In this document: positions 27,199 to 36,595 of the stretch, one piece after another | Layout of the letters: each line of letters begins with the position of its first letter | Position numbering within the stretch: the stretch's first letter is position 1 | Assembly (NCBI RefSeq): GCF_003340495.1 | Contig: NZ_QASA01000001.1 | Location: 1,674,001 to 1,738,000, forward strand | DNA from: Adhaeribacter pallidiroseus | GTDB taxonomy: Bacteria; Bacteroidota; Bacteroidia; Cytophagales; Hymenobacteraceae | DNA length: 64,000 nt | Direction: 5' to 3' | Notes under the pieces: generated by a model | The model's database searches: none | Told to the model about the DNA's origin: nothing | Seen by the model: the letters and a program-made list of their open reading frames with translations, nothing else | Translations under genes and position numbers: made by a program

Positions 27199-30018
27199 TT
27201 ATTTAACGGAGGCAGTGGTTTCGTGAAATGTAATGGTAACCGGTCCTAACAAACCAGACGGCATGGGTTGCCAATCTGCAGCATCGAAGGGCTTATAATT
27301 AATATTAACAAAGTTGATCTCGTGGTATTTACGCCATTCTATCTTTTGTTGATCGAGGTACCGGATGCGGTTGGCCATCAGGTTAGCTACCTCTACTGTA
27401 ATGGTGTTGGTACCAATTTTTAAATATTTACCAACCCGGGCCCGAAAGGGAATACTCCATAAAACACCCACTTCCTGATCATTTACCCACACCCGGGCGC
27501 TTTCCTTTACCTGGCCCAAATCCAAGAGGTATTCGCCGGCTTTTTTAGCGGGCATGGTAAAAGTGGTAGTATAGGTGCCCGTGCCGGAAAAATTAACTGC
27601 TTTTTTATCAGGTAGCTCCGTCCAGGAGTATAATTTTTTAAATTTATGATCGGCTGGTAAGGCCGGGCCGCCTTGCGTAAAATGCAAGTACCATTCTCCT
27701 GGTAAGCTCACGGAGGTTGCCGCTGGCCCCAGATATTCCCAAGCTGGTACTTGGGGGAGGGGCAGGGTCGACGTTTTTAAAATAAGTGATTCGCCGGCGG
27801 CTAATTGTACCTTTGCCAAGGTTTGGTCAGGAGTACTGGTAATGGCGGCTAATCCCACTTGCCCACTCTGCGGATCCAGAATTACCACTGCTTGCGCCGG
27901 GGTGTTCAAAGGAATACGGGTGTCTACCGCTTTAGCCGTGTGATTGACCAAGTAATAATACTTGCCAGTGGGTAATTCGCGCCGAATAAATTTTAAGCCG
28001 GTGTCGGTTAGCTTTTCGCGGAAAATGCCCGCTAATTCTAAAGCTGGGGGCAGGGCAGAAGCAAGTAAAATCTGGCCGGTACCGATTTTACATTGTTTCA
28101 GGCCTTTTCCAACTTCGGTAAAAGTTAATGAATGCTTAAGCTCCTGAAATTGTTTTTGGCGATGGAGTAAGTGATGCAGACCGGGTACTTCCTGAGGCAA
28201 TTGTTCCACTATAATAGTGGCTCCGGCTTTAGCCAGGTTTACCATTTTTTCTAGAGTGCTTAGCGGCATGTAAGTAGCCTGAGGTACCACCAATACTTGG
28301 TGGCGGACTACAAAATTTATTCGGATATCGTTTTTACTCGCTTGGGCCTGAGCCAGCATTTTATCCGAAACAAAGTCCAGCGAGTAGCCCATTTTAATTA
28401 AATTTTTGGTTTGTTTATAAAAAGCAGTAGGTTGGAGCCATTCATTAATTGCGTGTACCGTAAACAGTTTTTCGCGGCCTTCGGGTTGGTGATAGTTATC
28501 GTATATTGGCCAATAAAGGGCGATTTCGTTATCAGGTTTGCCCGTTTGCAGCACCCCTTGGACGCGGGTAATATAGGTGTTTATACCGGAAAAATGCGGC
28601 CATAAACTATTAGCTGGGGTTAAGTTTAATGAGGCGTAGAATAACCAGCCGGGCCAGGGTACATCTTCCGGCGAATAGGTTACACCATGGTAAAATACGT
28701 GATTGATTCCCGCTAAAAACAATTGCTCTACTTCGGGTTTGCCCTGCGAGAAAGCAGTTTTAAAATGCTCGCCCAGCCAGGTAAAAGTTTCGGACGATAT
28801 TAAGTTTTTGCCCGCCGCGTGTCCCCCGGAAGAGGCAAACTTTAGCATAATAGGATCAGGGTCTACATTACGGACATCGGCGCTGTCGCGGCGCAAACCC
28901 GGTAGGGGGAAATAGCTGGAGCCAAACGTTTCCCCTTCGGGTATGTCTACGGCAGCGTATAGATCCAATAAGTTACCGGGCGAGCCGTGCGCTTGGTTTT
29001 TGGTGATGCTGTTACGTTGGTGCGCCCAGTTCGACCACGGAATGGTAAAATTTTCCAGCAGCATTTCGCCCATGGTTTCGCGGTAATCGGCTTTTAAGCG
29101 AGCTACTACCGCGGTTTTTTCCGAACTAACCAGTTCGCGTAAATAGTGGCGCAAATCGTACCCCCGGCGTGCCTCAAATTCTTCAAAAAATTCCGGCGAC
29201 CAATCGGCGCCGTACACTTCGTAGCTATCGTTGTAAAAAGCCCGAAAGCCCAGGTTGTTTTGCTTAAAAGCCAGATTAAACCGGTTAAAATAAGCTTCTA
29301 CCGCTGTGCCAGATAGATGATCCAGGGTAAATCCTTCGCCGCCGGGAGCGGCTCTTTTAACTTTTTGCCCCGTGCGGCCTACAAAAGCTACGTAAATCCG
29401 CCAGGTTCCCGTTGGGGGAGTCCAGTTCAATTTTCCTTGTAAATCTACCTGATCCGATAAGTCCAGCACTTCGCCGTTGGGACCGTAGGCGGTAACCGCT
29501 TGCCAGGTAGCCAGTTGTTCTTTAAAATCTTTAGGTTGCAGCGTTCCGGGAATTTGTTGACCGGCTGGCAATGTATAATCCTGAATAATTAGTTTGGCCG
29601 CCGCAAACTCCGGCGTGATTTGGGGTCCGCCAAAAGGCCAACCGGTACCCTGGGTCATATCTACGCCCATGCCTAAGCTATTGGCTTTTTGTACCGTAAA
29701 TTGTAGCATCCGCATCCACTCCGGCGATAAATAAGGAAGATACCGGTTTTCGTAACCCACGGCGCCGTAGATAGGGGCAATTTCCACGCCGCCCAAACCT
29801 GCCTCGGCGTATTGCGCCAGTAAATGGCTTATATTTTTTTCGTCGACGGCACTGCCCATCCACCACCATCGGGTCCAGGGTCGGTTTTCTTTTTTTACGG
29901 TTGGCCAGCCTGAACTTAACGGGCTGGCAGATTGATTTTGGGCTAATAAGGGTAGCGTGCCCCCAAACAAATAGGCGGCCGTTACCAGTAAAAACCAAAG
30001 CTGCTTCGGGAAAAACAT
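27199..30018 (-). CDS. GH106 alpha-L-rhamnosidase-like glycoside hydrolase
   Basis: Secreted enzyme of 939 residues with a signal peptide ending PLLAQ. The N-terminal signature NRPWTRWWWMGSAVDEKN, LAQYAEAGLGGVEI and LGMGVDMTQGTGWPFGG is typical of GH106, which removes alpha-L-rhamnose from pectic chains such as rhamnogalacturonan. The catalytic barrel continues through YNDSYEVYGADWSPEFF and HAAGKNLISSETFTW. The C-terminus has a galactose-binding-like beta-sandwich (GTYTTTFTMPAKKAGEY, LDLGQVKESARVWVNDQEVG, NTITVEVANLMANRIR). It lies 93 bases downstream of rhaM on the same strand, which supports rhamnose as product. Confidence 0.9.
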   Translation of the reverse strand: MFFPKQLWFLLVTAAYLFGGTLPLLAQNQSASPLSSGWPTVKKENRPWTRWWWMGSAVDEKNISHLLAQYAEAGLGGVEIAPIYGAVGYENRYLPYLSPEWMRMLQFTVQKANSLGMGVDMTQGTGWPFGGPQITPEFAAAKLIIQDYTLPAGQQIPGTLQPKDFKEQLATWQAVTAYGPNGEVLDLSDQVDLQGKLNWTPPTGTWRIYVAFVGRTGQKVKRAAPGGEGFTLDHLSGTAVEAYFNRFNLAFKQNNLGFRAFYNDSYEVYGADWSPEFFEEFEARRGYDLRHYLRELVSSEKTAVVARLKADYRETMGEMLLENFTIPWSNWAHQRNSITKNQAHGSPGNLLDLYAAVDIPEGETFGSSYFPLPGLRRDSADVRNVDPDPIMLKFASSGGHAAGKNLISSETFTWLGEHFKTAFSQGKPEVEQLFLAGINHVFYHGVTYSPEDVPWPGWLFYASLNLTPANSLWPHFSGINTYITRVQGVLQTGKPDNEIALYWPIYDNYHQPEGREKLFTVHAINEWLQPTAFYKQTKNLIKMGYSLDFVSDKMLAQAQASKNDIRINFVVRHQVLVVPQATYMPLSTLEKMVNLAKAGATIIVEQLPQEVPGLHHLLHRQKQFQELKHSLTFTEVGKGLKQCKIGTGQILLASALPPALELAGIFREKLTDTGLKFIRRELPTGKYYYLVNHTAKAVDTRIPLNTPAQAVVILDPQSGQVGLAAITSTPDQTLAKVQLAAGESLILKTSTLPLPQVPAWEYLGPAATSVSLPGEWYLHFTQGGPALPADHKFKKLYSWTELPDKKAVNFSGTGTYTTTFTMPAKKAGEYLLDLGQVKESARVWVNDQEVGVLWSIPFRARVGKYLKIGTNTITVEVANLMANRIRYLDQQKIEWRKYHEINFVNINYKPFDAADWQPMPSGLLGPVTITFHETTASVK

Positions 30019-30111
30019 GCGGATTTAGGGATAAGTAACTGCTGGCTTAATTTTTAAAAATCAGTGCAATCTCCGGATGGCAGATAGTGGTTTAGAACGT
30101 CAATTTATACA

Positions 30112-30423
30112 TTATTCTAACCAAAATACCTCCCGGAGCGGTACGGATACCGGCGAATTATCCGGGTTCGTATCCATAATATCGGCCATGTAAGCCCACC
30201 ACTTTTGAACAATAAGGTTAGTTCCTAAATCCTGCGACGATTGCCCGGCTTGTTTTTGCACGGCAAACAGGGTTAGCGTTTCTTCGTCCAGAAAGATGGA
30301 GTAATCCGAAACGCCGGCAGCCTTTAACAACTGTACCAACTCCGGCCAAATAACCTGGTGCCGCCGCTGGTATTCCGCCACAAACCCCGGCTTTAATTTC
30401 ATCTTAAAAGCAAACCGTTGCAT
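30112..30423 (-). CDS. rhaM: L-rhamnose mutarotase
   Basis: Interconverts alpha and beta L-rhamnose in the cytoplasm, feeding rhamnose isomerase. The protein has 103 residues, like E. coli RhaM (104). The active-site residues fall at the same positions as in E. coli: Y18, H22, Y41 and W76 (AEYQRRHQVIWPEL, YSIFLD, KWWAYMADIM). The C-terminal PLREVFWLE is also typical. It is the first gene of a two-gene unit with the GH106 enzyme. Its ATG overlaps the end of a heptad element (TATTTATG), so that element is its entire immediate leader. Confidence 0.95.
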   Translation of the reverse strand: MQRFAFKMKLKPGFVAEYQRRHQVIWPELVQLLKAAGVSDYSIFLDEETLTLFAVQKQAGQSSQDLGTNLIVQKWWAYMADIMDTNPDNSPVSVPLREVFWLE

Positions 30424-30527
30424 AAATAGTTGTTGGTAGTTAATGGTTTGTTGTGAATCAAATACAAGTTTAGTTAGCTAAGTTATTACTGTAAATTTTA
30501 ATTTTATAGAAACGCGTTAAAGTACTT
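30423..30527 (-). repeat. 104-nt dispersed element, copy 3 (diverged), in the rhaM leader
   Basis: On the minus strand the last 34 bases read TCACAAC AAACCAT TAACTAC CAACAAC TATTTA, heptad-phased as in the other copies. The left end begins AAGTA, 105 bases away. The middle is not conserved. The final TATTTA runs into the rhaM ATG. Confidence 0.45.
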
Positions 30528-31099
30528 ATTTTAGGAAGATTATATTTAAAGACCATACTCTACTTTTATCTTTTTAAATTCCGGGTCGGCTTACAAGAAT
30601 AATGAGGGTAAAGCCTAATGTAAATTTTTTAAATTTTTTTACTGTCCTGGGCTATCCTGGGGGCAGCTTAGCCGCTATAACTTTAGGAACTACATTTTCT
30701 CAAATTTTTTTATTAGGCCAGTAGAAGGAAGATTCTGTTACCAATTAAACCTGGTTACCCGGTACTGTATTTTTAAATTCTAAGCAAAGAAACGGTAATT
30801 TTCTTCTTCTGAACTCTAAAAACCCTACTTAGCAGGATACAACAGGATGGCATTTTCCGCTGAATTTAGTTACATTAGAAGTTTATTAAACGGTAAGGCA
30901 GTTGCATGAGCAGATCAGAAAAGAAAGCTACCAACCGCTGAACCCAACTGTTTGCCGCCTGGCGCAATCTTCCGGCAATGCCCTTATTTAAAAAATTATT
31001 CCGGAAAGTTGTTGGAGGTGCGCAAACGAGTTTCACGGCAGTTAAAAATTTAGAACATTCACTTAAAACAAACAGATAGTTATTTTCAAAACTACACCT
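30424..31099. other. Divergent spacer between rhaM and the propeller-cytochrome gene
   Basis: Apart from the heptad element next to rhaM, nothing is recognised in about 570 bases. Runs TTTTTTAAATTT near 30,625 are reverse-strand versions of the recurrent AT motif. No open frame of note. Confidence 0.5.
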
Positions 31100-33835
31100 A
31101 TGAATAAAAGTACATCTTGTTTAAAATTATTGCTAACCGTCTCGGTATCGCTGTTTATTGGTACTTCGTGCCGGAATGCCAAAGAAGCCGAAACCAAAAC
31201 GCAAACAGCTGCTGCGGCTACTGCCGAACCGGTAGCTAACCCCAAAGTTGATAAATTAAAATTACCCACCGGTTTTAAAGCCGAACATTTATACAGCCCT
31301 TCGGAGAATAAACAAGGCTCCTGGGTAGCTATGGCATTCGACAACAAAGGCCGCTTAATAACCTCTGACCAATACGGGTTTTTGTACCGGATGGAGATTT
31401 CTCCGGTAGGCAAAGGTGGGGGTAAACCCAAAATTGAGCGCTTAAACGTGGGCATTGATAACACGGTGCAAGCCGATACTACCAAGCCCAAGGTGGGTAT
31501 GGGTTACGCGCAAGGTTTGTTATACGCCTTTAATAGCCTGTACGTGATGATTAATCACAACAGCAACCAGGAATTTGAAAAAGGCAGTGGCCTGTACCGC
31601 CTGCAGGATACGGATAACGACGACCAGTACGATAAAATTACTTTGCTTAAAGCCATGACCGGCGAAGGGGAGCACGGTCCGCATAGCATTAAATTATCGC
31701 CGGATGGCAAATCCTTGTACGTGGTAGCCGGTAACTTTACCGACAACCCGGGCATGAACGCCTACCGCATTCCGCAGGTGTGGGGCGAAGATAATCTGAT
31801 ACCATTAATTCCGGATCCGCGTGGTCACGCTACGGACCGCATGGCCCCCGCCGGCTGGATTGCCAAAGTGGACCCTACCGGCGCTAATTGGGAAATGATT
31901 GGGGCCGGTTTACGGAATACTTACGACATTGACTTTAACGAAGACGGCGAATTATTTGCGTACGATTCGGATATGGAATGGGATTTCGGGATGCCGTGGT
32001 ACAAACCTACCCGTATTTTGCACGTAACCAGTGGCTCGGAGTTTGGCTGGCGCCGAGGCAACACTTCCTGGTCGCCTACTTTTGCCGATGCCTTGCCGGC
32101 CGTTTTAAATATCGGACAGGGATCACCGACCAACTTTATGAGCGGCCGCAACGCTAAGTTCCCCGACAAATACCGCCGCGCCATGTACGCCTTCGACTGG
32201 AGCTTCGGGATTATCTACGCCGTGCATTTGCAACCGCAGGGCGCTTCCTATACTGCCACCGCCGAAGAATTTATTTCAGGTTCGCCGTTGCCCTTAACCG
32301 ACGGTACCATTGGTCCGGATGGCGCCATGTATTTCTTAACGGGAGGCCGCCGCATCGATTCGGATTTGTACCGGGTGTATTATACCGGCAACGAACCAAC
32401 TAATTCGTCCATAGCCAGTACCTTACCCGCCGCCGCTAAACAATTGCAACAAACCCGCAAAAAGTTAGAAGAATACCATACCGGCGCTAAAGCCGGGGCG
32501 GTGGAATTTGCCTGGCCCTACTTAAAAGATAACGACCGGTTTATCCGGTACGCCGCCCGGGTTGCCGTAGAACACCAACCGATAGCGCAATGGCAGCAAA
32601 AAGCCTTAACCGAGAAAGATCCGGTGATTGCCACCCAGGCTGCTTTAGCTTTAGCCCGCAACGGTGAAAAATCCGTGAAAAGTCAGATCTTAGCTAACCT
32701 GATGCAAGTAAACTATAGTCAGCTATCGGAAACGCAGCAGTTAGATTTACTTCGGGCCATGGAAGTTACTTTGTTCCGGATGGGCAAACCCGACGCCGCA
32801 CAAGCGGCTAAATTAGATACCTATCTGAGTGCCCATTATCCGGCCCAAAACAACAATGACTTAAACCGCATGCTTTGCAAAGTGCTGGTGTTTATTGATT
32901 CACCGACCGTGGTGCCAAAAACCCTGGCCTTGTACGAGCAAGCCAAAGACGATAACTCCAGCCAGAAAAACTTTACCGAGTCCTCGGATCTAATTTTACG
33001 CAACCCGCAATACGGTTTAGATATAGCCAGCATGCTGGCTAAAATACCACCGGCCCAGCAAATGTATTACGCCACGGCCCTGAGCGAAGCCAAAAAAGGC
33101 TGGACCCCGGCTTTACGCGATAAATACTTTGCCTGGTTTGCTTCCGCCTTTAAAAATTACGCGGGTGGCCGCAGTTTCGTGGGCTTCCTGGATCGGGCCC
33201 GGAAAATTGCTTTGCAGAATGTACCCAAAGATAAAACAGAATATTACAACCAGTTATCGGGTAATGCTTTACTAACCAGTTCGGGTTTAGATATGGCGGT
33301 TACGGCGGTGCAGCCCAAAGGTCCGGGTAAAAACTGGAAATTACCGGAAGCTCTAGCGGCCGTAGAAGGTAAATTAGAAAACCGCAATTTTGAGCAAGGC
33401 AAGGCCATGTTTGCCGCCAGTATGTGCAGCTCCTGCCACAATATGCGGGGCGAAGGTGGGTCCGTGGGTCCGGATTTAACCCAGCTGGGCACGCGTTTTT
33501 CCGTAAACGATATGTTGGAATCGATTATTGAACCCAGTAAATACGTGTCGGACCAATACGCCTCTACAGTGTTTTATTTGAAAGACGGCAGCTCGGTATT
33601 AGGCCGCCTGGTGAACGAATCCGGTGATAAATACTCCATTTCGCAAAATCCATTTGCCCCCGATATGCTCCGCGACCTTCCGAAGAAAGACGTGGTAAAC
33701 ACCAAAGTATCGAACGTTTCGATTATGATGCCCGGCATGATTAACCGCTTAAACGAAGAAGAATTAAAAGACCTGATTGCTTATTTAATGGCCGGCGGTA
33801 ATAAAGAACACACCGTTTACGCTTCCAAAAAATAA
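31100..33835 (+). CDS. Lipoprotein dehydrogenase: beta-propeller plus cytochrome c
   Basis: Exported protein of 911 residues with a lipobox (LFIGTSC). Residues about 45-440 form a sugar-dehydrogenase-like propeller of the type found in planctomycete membrane-bound dehydrogenases (LPTGFKAEHLYSPSE, EGEHGPHSIKLSPDGKSLYV, NTYDIDFNEDGELFAYDSDMEWD, PLTDGTIGPDGAMYFLTGG). Residues about 450-720 are helical repeats. The C-terminal cytochrome has heme motif CSSCH near residue 775 and GPDLTQLGTRF, followed by a small beta domain (FYLKDGSSVLGRLV). It likely oxidises a carbohydrate or alcohol and passes electrons to the heme. Substrate unknown; not in an operon. Confidence 0.88.
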   Translation: MNKSTSCLKLLLTVSVSLFIGTSCRNAKEAETKTQTAAAATAEPVANPKVDKLKLPTGFKAEHLYSPSENKQGSWVAMAFDNKGRLITSDQYGFLYRMEISPVGKGGGKPKIERLNVGIDNTVQADTTKPKVGMGYAQGLLYAFNSLYVMINHNSNQEFEKGSGLYRLQDTDNDDQYDKITLLKAMTGEGEHGPHSIKLSPDGKSLYVVAGNFTDNPGMNAYRIPQVWGEDNLIPLIPDPRGHATDRMAPAGWIAKVDPTGANWEMIGAGLRNTYDIDFNEDGELFAYDSDMEWDFGMPWYKPTRILHVTSGSEFGWRRGNTSWSPTFADALPAVLNIGQGSPTNFMSGRNAKFPDKYRRAMYAFDWSFGIIYAVHLQPQGASYTATAEEFISGSPLPLTDGTIGPDGAMYFLTGGRRIDSDLYRVYYTGNEPTNSSIASTLPAAAKQLQQTRKKLEEYHTGAKAGAVEFAWPYLKDNDRFIRYAARVAVEHQPIAQWQQKALTEKDPVIATQAALALARNGEKSVKSQILANLMQVNYSQLSETQQLDLLRAMEVTLFRMGKPDAAQAAKLDTYLSAHYPAQNNNDLNRMLCKVLVFIDSPTVVPKTLALYEQAKDDNSSQKNFTESSDLILRNPQYGLDIASMLAKIPPAQQMYYATALSEAKKGWTPALRDKYFAWFASAFKNYAGGRSFVGFLDRARKIALQNVPKDKTEYYNQLSGNALLTSSGLDMAVTAVQPKGPGKNWKLPEALAAVEGKLENRNFEQGKAMFAASMCSSCHNMRGEGGSVGPDLTQLGTRFSVNDMLESIIEPSKYVSDQYASTVFYLKDGSSVLGRLVNESGDKYSISQNPFAPDMLRDLPKKDVVNTKVSNVSIMMPGMINRLNEEELKDLIAYLMAGGNKEHTVYASKK

Positions 33836-33859
33836 AAAATTTAAAAATTTTAAATTTAG

Positions 33860-33908
33860 AGGCTGGTAGAGGCAGGTTTTATAGCTTGTACTTGCCAGCC
33901 TAATTTTT
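33860..33908 (+). terminator. Terminator after the propeller-cytochrome gene
   Basis: AGGCTGG (33860-33866) pairs with CCAGCCT (33895-33901) and is followed by AATTTTTG. It starts 25 bases after the stop codon. Confidence 0.55.
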
Positions 33909-34297
33909 GAGTTGTTTAAGCTTTTGAGAAGTTTATACTCGTATGCAGTTAAGTGCTGATAACAACGCGAAGCTATTCTTTAGGCAATAAGGTTATAGGT
34001 TTTAATGGTCTGTTGATTTTTCATAAAATATTATAAAAAGAACAGATTAAGAACAACTAAACAGCTTTTGTCAGTTATCAAGCATTAATCGCTGTTACGT
34101 AAGCAGCAGTTATTTCGGTATTTACGTTGATAAATGTAAGCTCGTGTGTTCTACTCCAAGGCAAGATTAAAAAGGAAAGTTGAATCGCCCGTAAACAAAG
34201 GGATCTCTACAGAAGAGCTAATTGAATTAAAACGCTGTACTGCTTGTTCTATTATCATTAAGCAAAGGGATTAGTGTTAAATGTAAATAAAAAGCCT

Positions 34298-34305
34298 ACC
34301 TTTGC
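34298..34305 (+). promoter_or_regulatory. Candidate -7 box for deaD
   Basis: TACCTTTG, an exact TAnnTTTG box. It would start transcription near 34,312 and leave a leader of about 160 bases before the deaD ATG. No good TTG is seen at -33. Confidence 0.4.
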
Positions 34306-34474
34306 CCCGGAATTTTGGAATCAGCGTACGGATTTATCTTCATTACCATTTTTGTCGCTCGATTTGTTGCATTAAAACCCGTCTCATTTTTGCCTTCATT
34401 AATGATAAATACCGGTTCCGATGCAAGCCTGCTGATGCCAGATTGCGTAAAACCATTTTTAAAAAAATTAATTC

Positions 34475-36235
34475 ATGAACAATTTAAGATTTGACGAGCT
34501 TCCGCTCTCGCCGGAAATGCAACGCGCTATTGCCGACATGGGCTTTGAAGAAGCATCACCGATACAAACCGAAGCTATTCCGGTATTAATGCGGGGCCAG
34601 GATGTTATTGGCCAGGCACAAACCGGAACCGGTAAAACCGCGGCTTTTGCCATTCCTACCATCGAGAGTATTGATGAGCATGATAAAAGCGTGCAGGCCC
34701 TGATTTTGTGCCCCACCCGGGAACTGGCGATCCAGGTTTCCGAAGAAGTAAATAAACTAATTAAATACAAGCGTAACATTAGCACGGTGCCCATATACGG
34801 TGGCCAAGCTTACGACCGACAGTTACGGGCATTAAAGTCAGGGGTACAAATTGTAATTGGTACGCCGGGCCGGGTAATGGACCACATTGAACGCGGTACG
34901 TTGCAACTAGATAAAGTTAAAAAAATTATTCTGGACGAAGCCGACGAAATGCTGGACATGGGTTTCCGGGAAGATATTGAGTTTGTATTAACGAAAATAC
35001 CCGCTGAACGCCAAACGATATTCTTTTCGGCCACCATGAGTAAGCCGATTATGGAGCTTACCAAAAAATACCAGACGAACCCGCAAATTGTGAAAGTGGT
35101 GCACCAAACCTTAACGGTGGCCAACATTGAGCAAGTTTACTACGAGGTGCGGAATAACATGAAAATGGATGTGCTTTCTCGTATCCTGGACATGTATAAC
35201 CTAAAGTCGGTGCTGGTATTTTGTAATACCAAACGCATGGTGGATGAGTTGGTAGCAAACCTACAAGCCCGTGGCTATTTTGCCGATGGTTTACACGGCG
35301 ACATGAACCAGACCCAACGAAGCAATGTAATGGCGAAATTTAAAGCCAGCACCTTGGAAATATTAGTGGCAACCGACGTAGCGGCCCGAGGTATCGACGT
35401 AGAAGATTTAGAAGCCGTGTTTAACTACGACTTGCCGCAAGACGAAGAAGCTTACGTGCACCGCATTGGCCGTACCGGCCGGGCTGGTAAATCGGGTAAG
35501 GCCTTTTCGTTCGTGTCGGGCCGCGATATTTATAAGTTAAAAGATATCATGCGCTTTACCAACGCTAAAATCAAATTGGCCAGCGTACCAAGCTACGAAG
35601 ATGTAGCCGAGGTAAAAACCAATTTGTTCTTAAGCCAGATAAAAGAAGTTATTCAGAAAGGTAATCTAACCAAGCATATTAGCCGCGTAGAGCGTTTGTT
35701 GGCCGAAGATTTTACGTCGCTGGAAATTGCCGCCGCCCTCATGAAAATGAGCATGCGCGAAGAAAAAGCCAAAGAAGTATCGAAAGAACTCGATGGCCCG
35801 CGCGAAGGCATGAGCCGCTTATTTGTAACCATTGGTAAAAAAGACCGCGTAAACCCGAAAGATATTGTAGATATTATTTCGGATAACACCAGCTTACCGG
35901 CCAACAAAGTAGGTGATATTAGCCTATACGATAAATTTTCTTTTGTGGAAGTACCCAAAGAATACACTTCCGAAATTGTAGATAAATTGGGTCGTACTAC
36001 GATGTTGGGCAAACCCGTTTCTTTTGAGAAGGCGCAGAAGAAAACGGCTGGTTCCGGCGACGAGCGCGGTGACCGGCCCCAAGGCCAGGATCGTGAAAGA
36101 AGTAGAGGCGATCGCGGCAGTTTCTCCGAAAGAAGTGGTAACCGGAGCGGCTTCTCCGACCGTTCCGACCGGGGTGGTTTTGGTTCCCGCTTTGGCGGCA
36201 ACTTCGATAAAAAGAAGAAACGCAGCAGCTATTAA
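34475..36235 (+). CDS. deaD: DEAD-box RNA helicase, DeaD/CsdA type
   Basis: ATP-dependent RNA helicase of 586 residues, active in ribosome assembly and mRNA unwinding, often at low temperature. It has the Q motif (FEEASPIQTEAIP), motif I AQTGTGKT (48-55), PTRELAIQ, DEAD at about 154, SATM, and HRIGRTGR at about 329. Residues about 445-520 form the DbpA/CsdA-type RNA-binding domain (MSRLFVTIGKKDRVNPKDI, ISLYDKFSFVEVP). The tail is rich in Arg, Gly and Ser (GDRG, FSDRSDRGGFGSRFGG), as in other Bacteroidota DeaD. A long leader and a strong terminator frame the gene. Confidence 0.96.
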   Translation: MNNLRFDELPLSPEMQRAIADMGFEEASPIQTEAIPVLMRGQDVIGQAQTGTGKTAAFAIPTIESIDEHDKSVQALILCPTRELAIQVSEEVNKLIKYKRNISTVPIYGGQAYDRQLRALKSGVQIVIGTPGRVMDHIERGTLQLDKVKKIILDEADEMLDMGFREDIEFVLTKIPAERQTIFFSATMSKPIMELTKKYQTNPQIVKVVHQTLTVANIEQVYYEVRNNMKMDVLSRILDMYNLKSVLVFCNTKRMVDELVANLQARGYFADGLHGDMNQTQRSNVMAKFKASTLEILVATDVAARGIDVEDLEAVFNYDLPQDEEAYVHRIGRTGRAGKSGKAFSFVSGRDIYKLKDIMRFTNAKIKLASVPSYEDVAEVKTNLFLSQIKEVIQKGNLTKHISRVERLLAEDFTSLEIAAALMKMSMREEKAKEVSKELDGPREGMSRLFVTIGKKDRVNPKDIVDIISDNTSLPANKVGDISLYDKFSFVEVPKEYTSEIVDKLGRTTMLGKPVSFEKAQKKTAGSGDERGDRPQGQDRERSRGDRGSFSERSGNRSGFSDRSDRGGFGSRFGGNFDKKKKRSSY

Positions 36236-36317
36236 TTTTAAAACTTTTGCTCTTAATCAGCGTATAAAAATCGATTACAAGCGGAAAAAATATAGGTTAA
36301 AATGTTTTAGATGCTTC

Positions 36318-36356
36318 AAAAAAGGCTTCATCCAAACGGGATGAAGCCTTTTTATT
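36318..36356 (+). terminator. Strong intrinsic terminator of deaD
   Basis: AAAGGCTTCATCC (36321-36333) pairs perfectly with GGATGAAGCCTTT (36339-36351), a five-base loop, and runs into TTTTATTTTATTTATTT. It is the clearest intrinsic terminator in the window. Confidence 0.9.
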
Positions 36357-36595
36357 TTATTTATTTAGCATACTCCTTCCTGCAAATCAACTAACAGAGA
36401 TTACTGCACGGCTCAGCCAAGTTTTTATTTGCTCCACCATGTAGGTATTATTTCCGGAATTAACCTTTTTTCTCCTTATTTATTAATCATTAATATTTTT
36501 TTAAGCTTAAAGGTACCAGGCTTAGGTTAAAACATCCGAAACGGCGGGATTTAGTTCTAATCCTGCGGTTGCAAAAATTTTAAAAAAGTGAAGGT

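Larger units (their letters stand above)
33836..34474. other. Spacer upstream of deaD
   Basis: Contains a terminator-like hairpin (33860-33901), one AAATTTAAAAA motif directly after the previous stop (33837-33847), and a candidate deaD promoter at 34298. No gene recognised between about 33,910 and 34,290. Confidence 0.5.
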
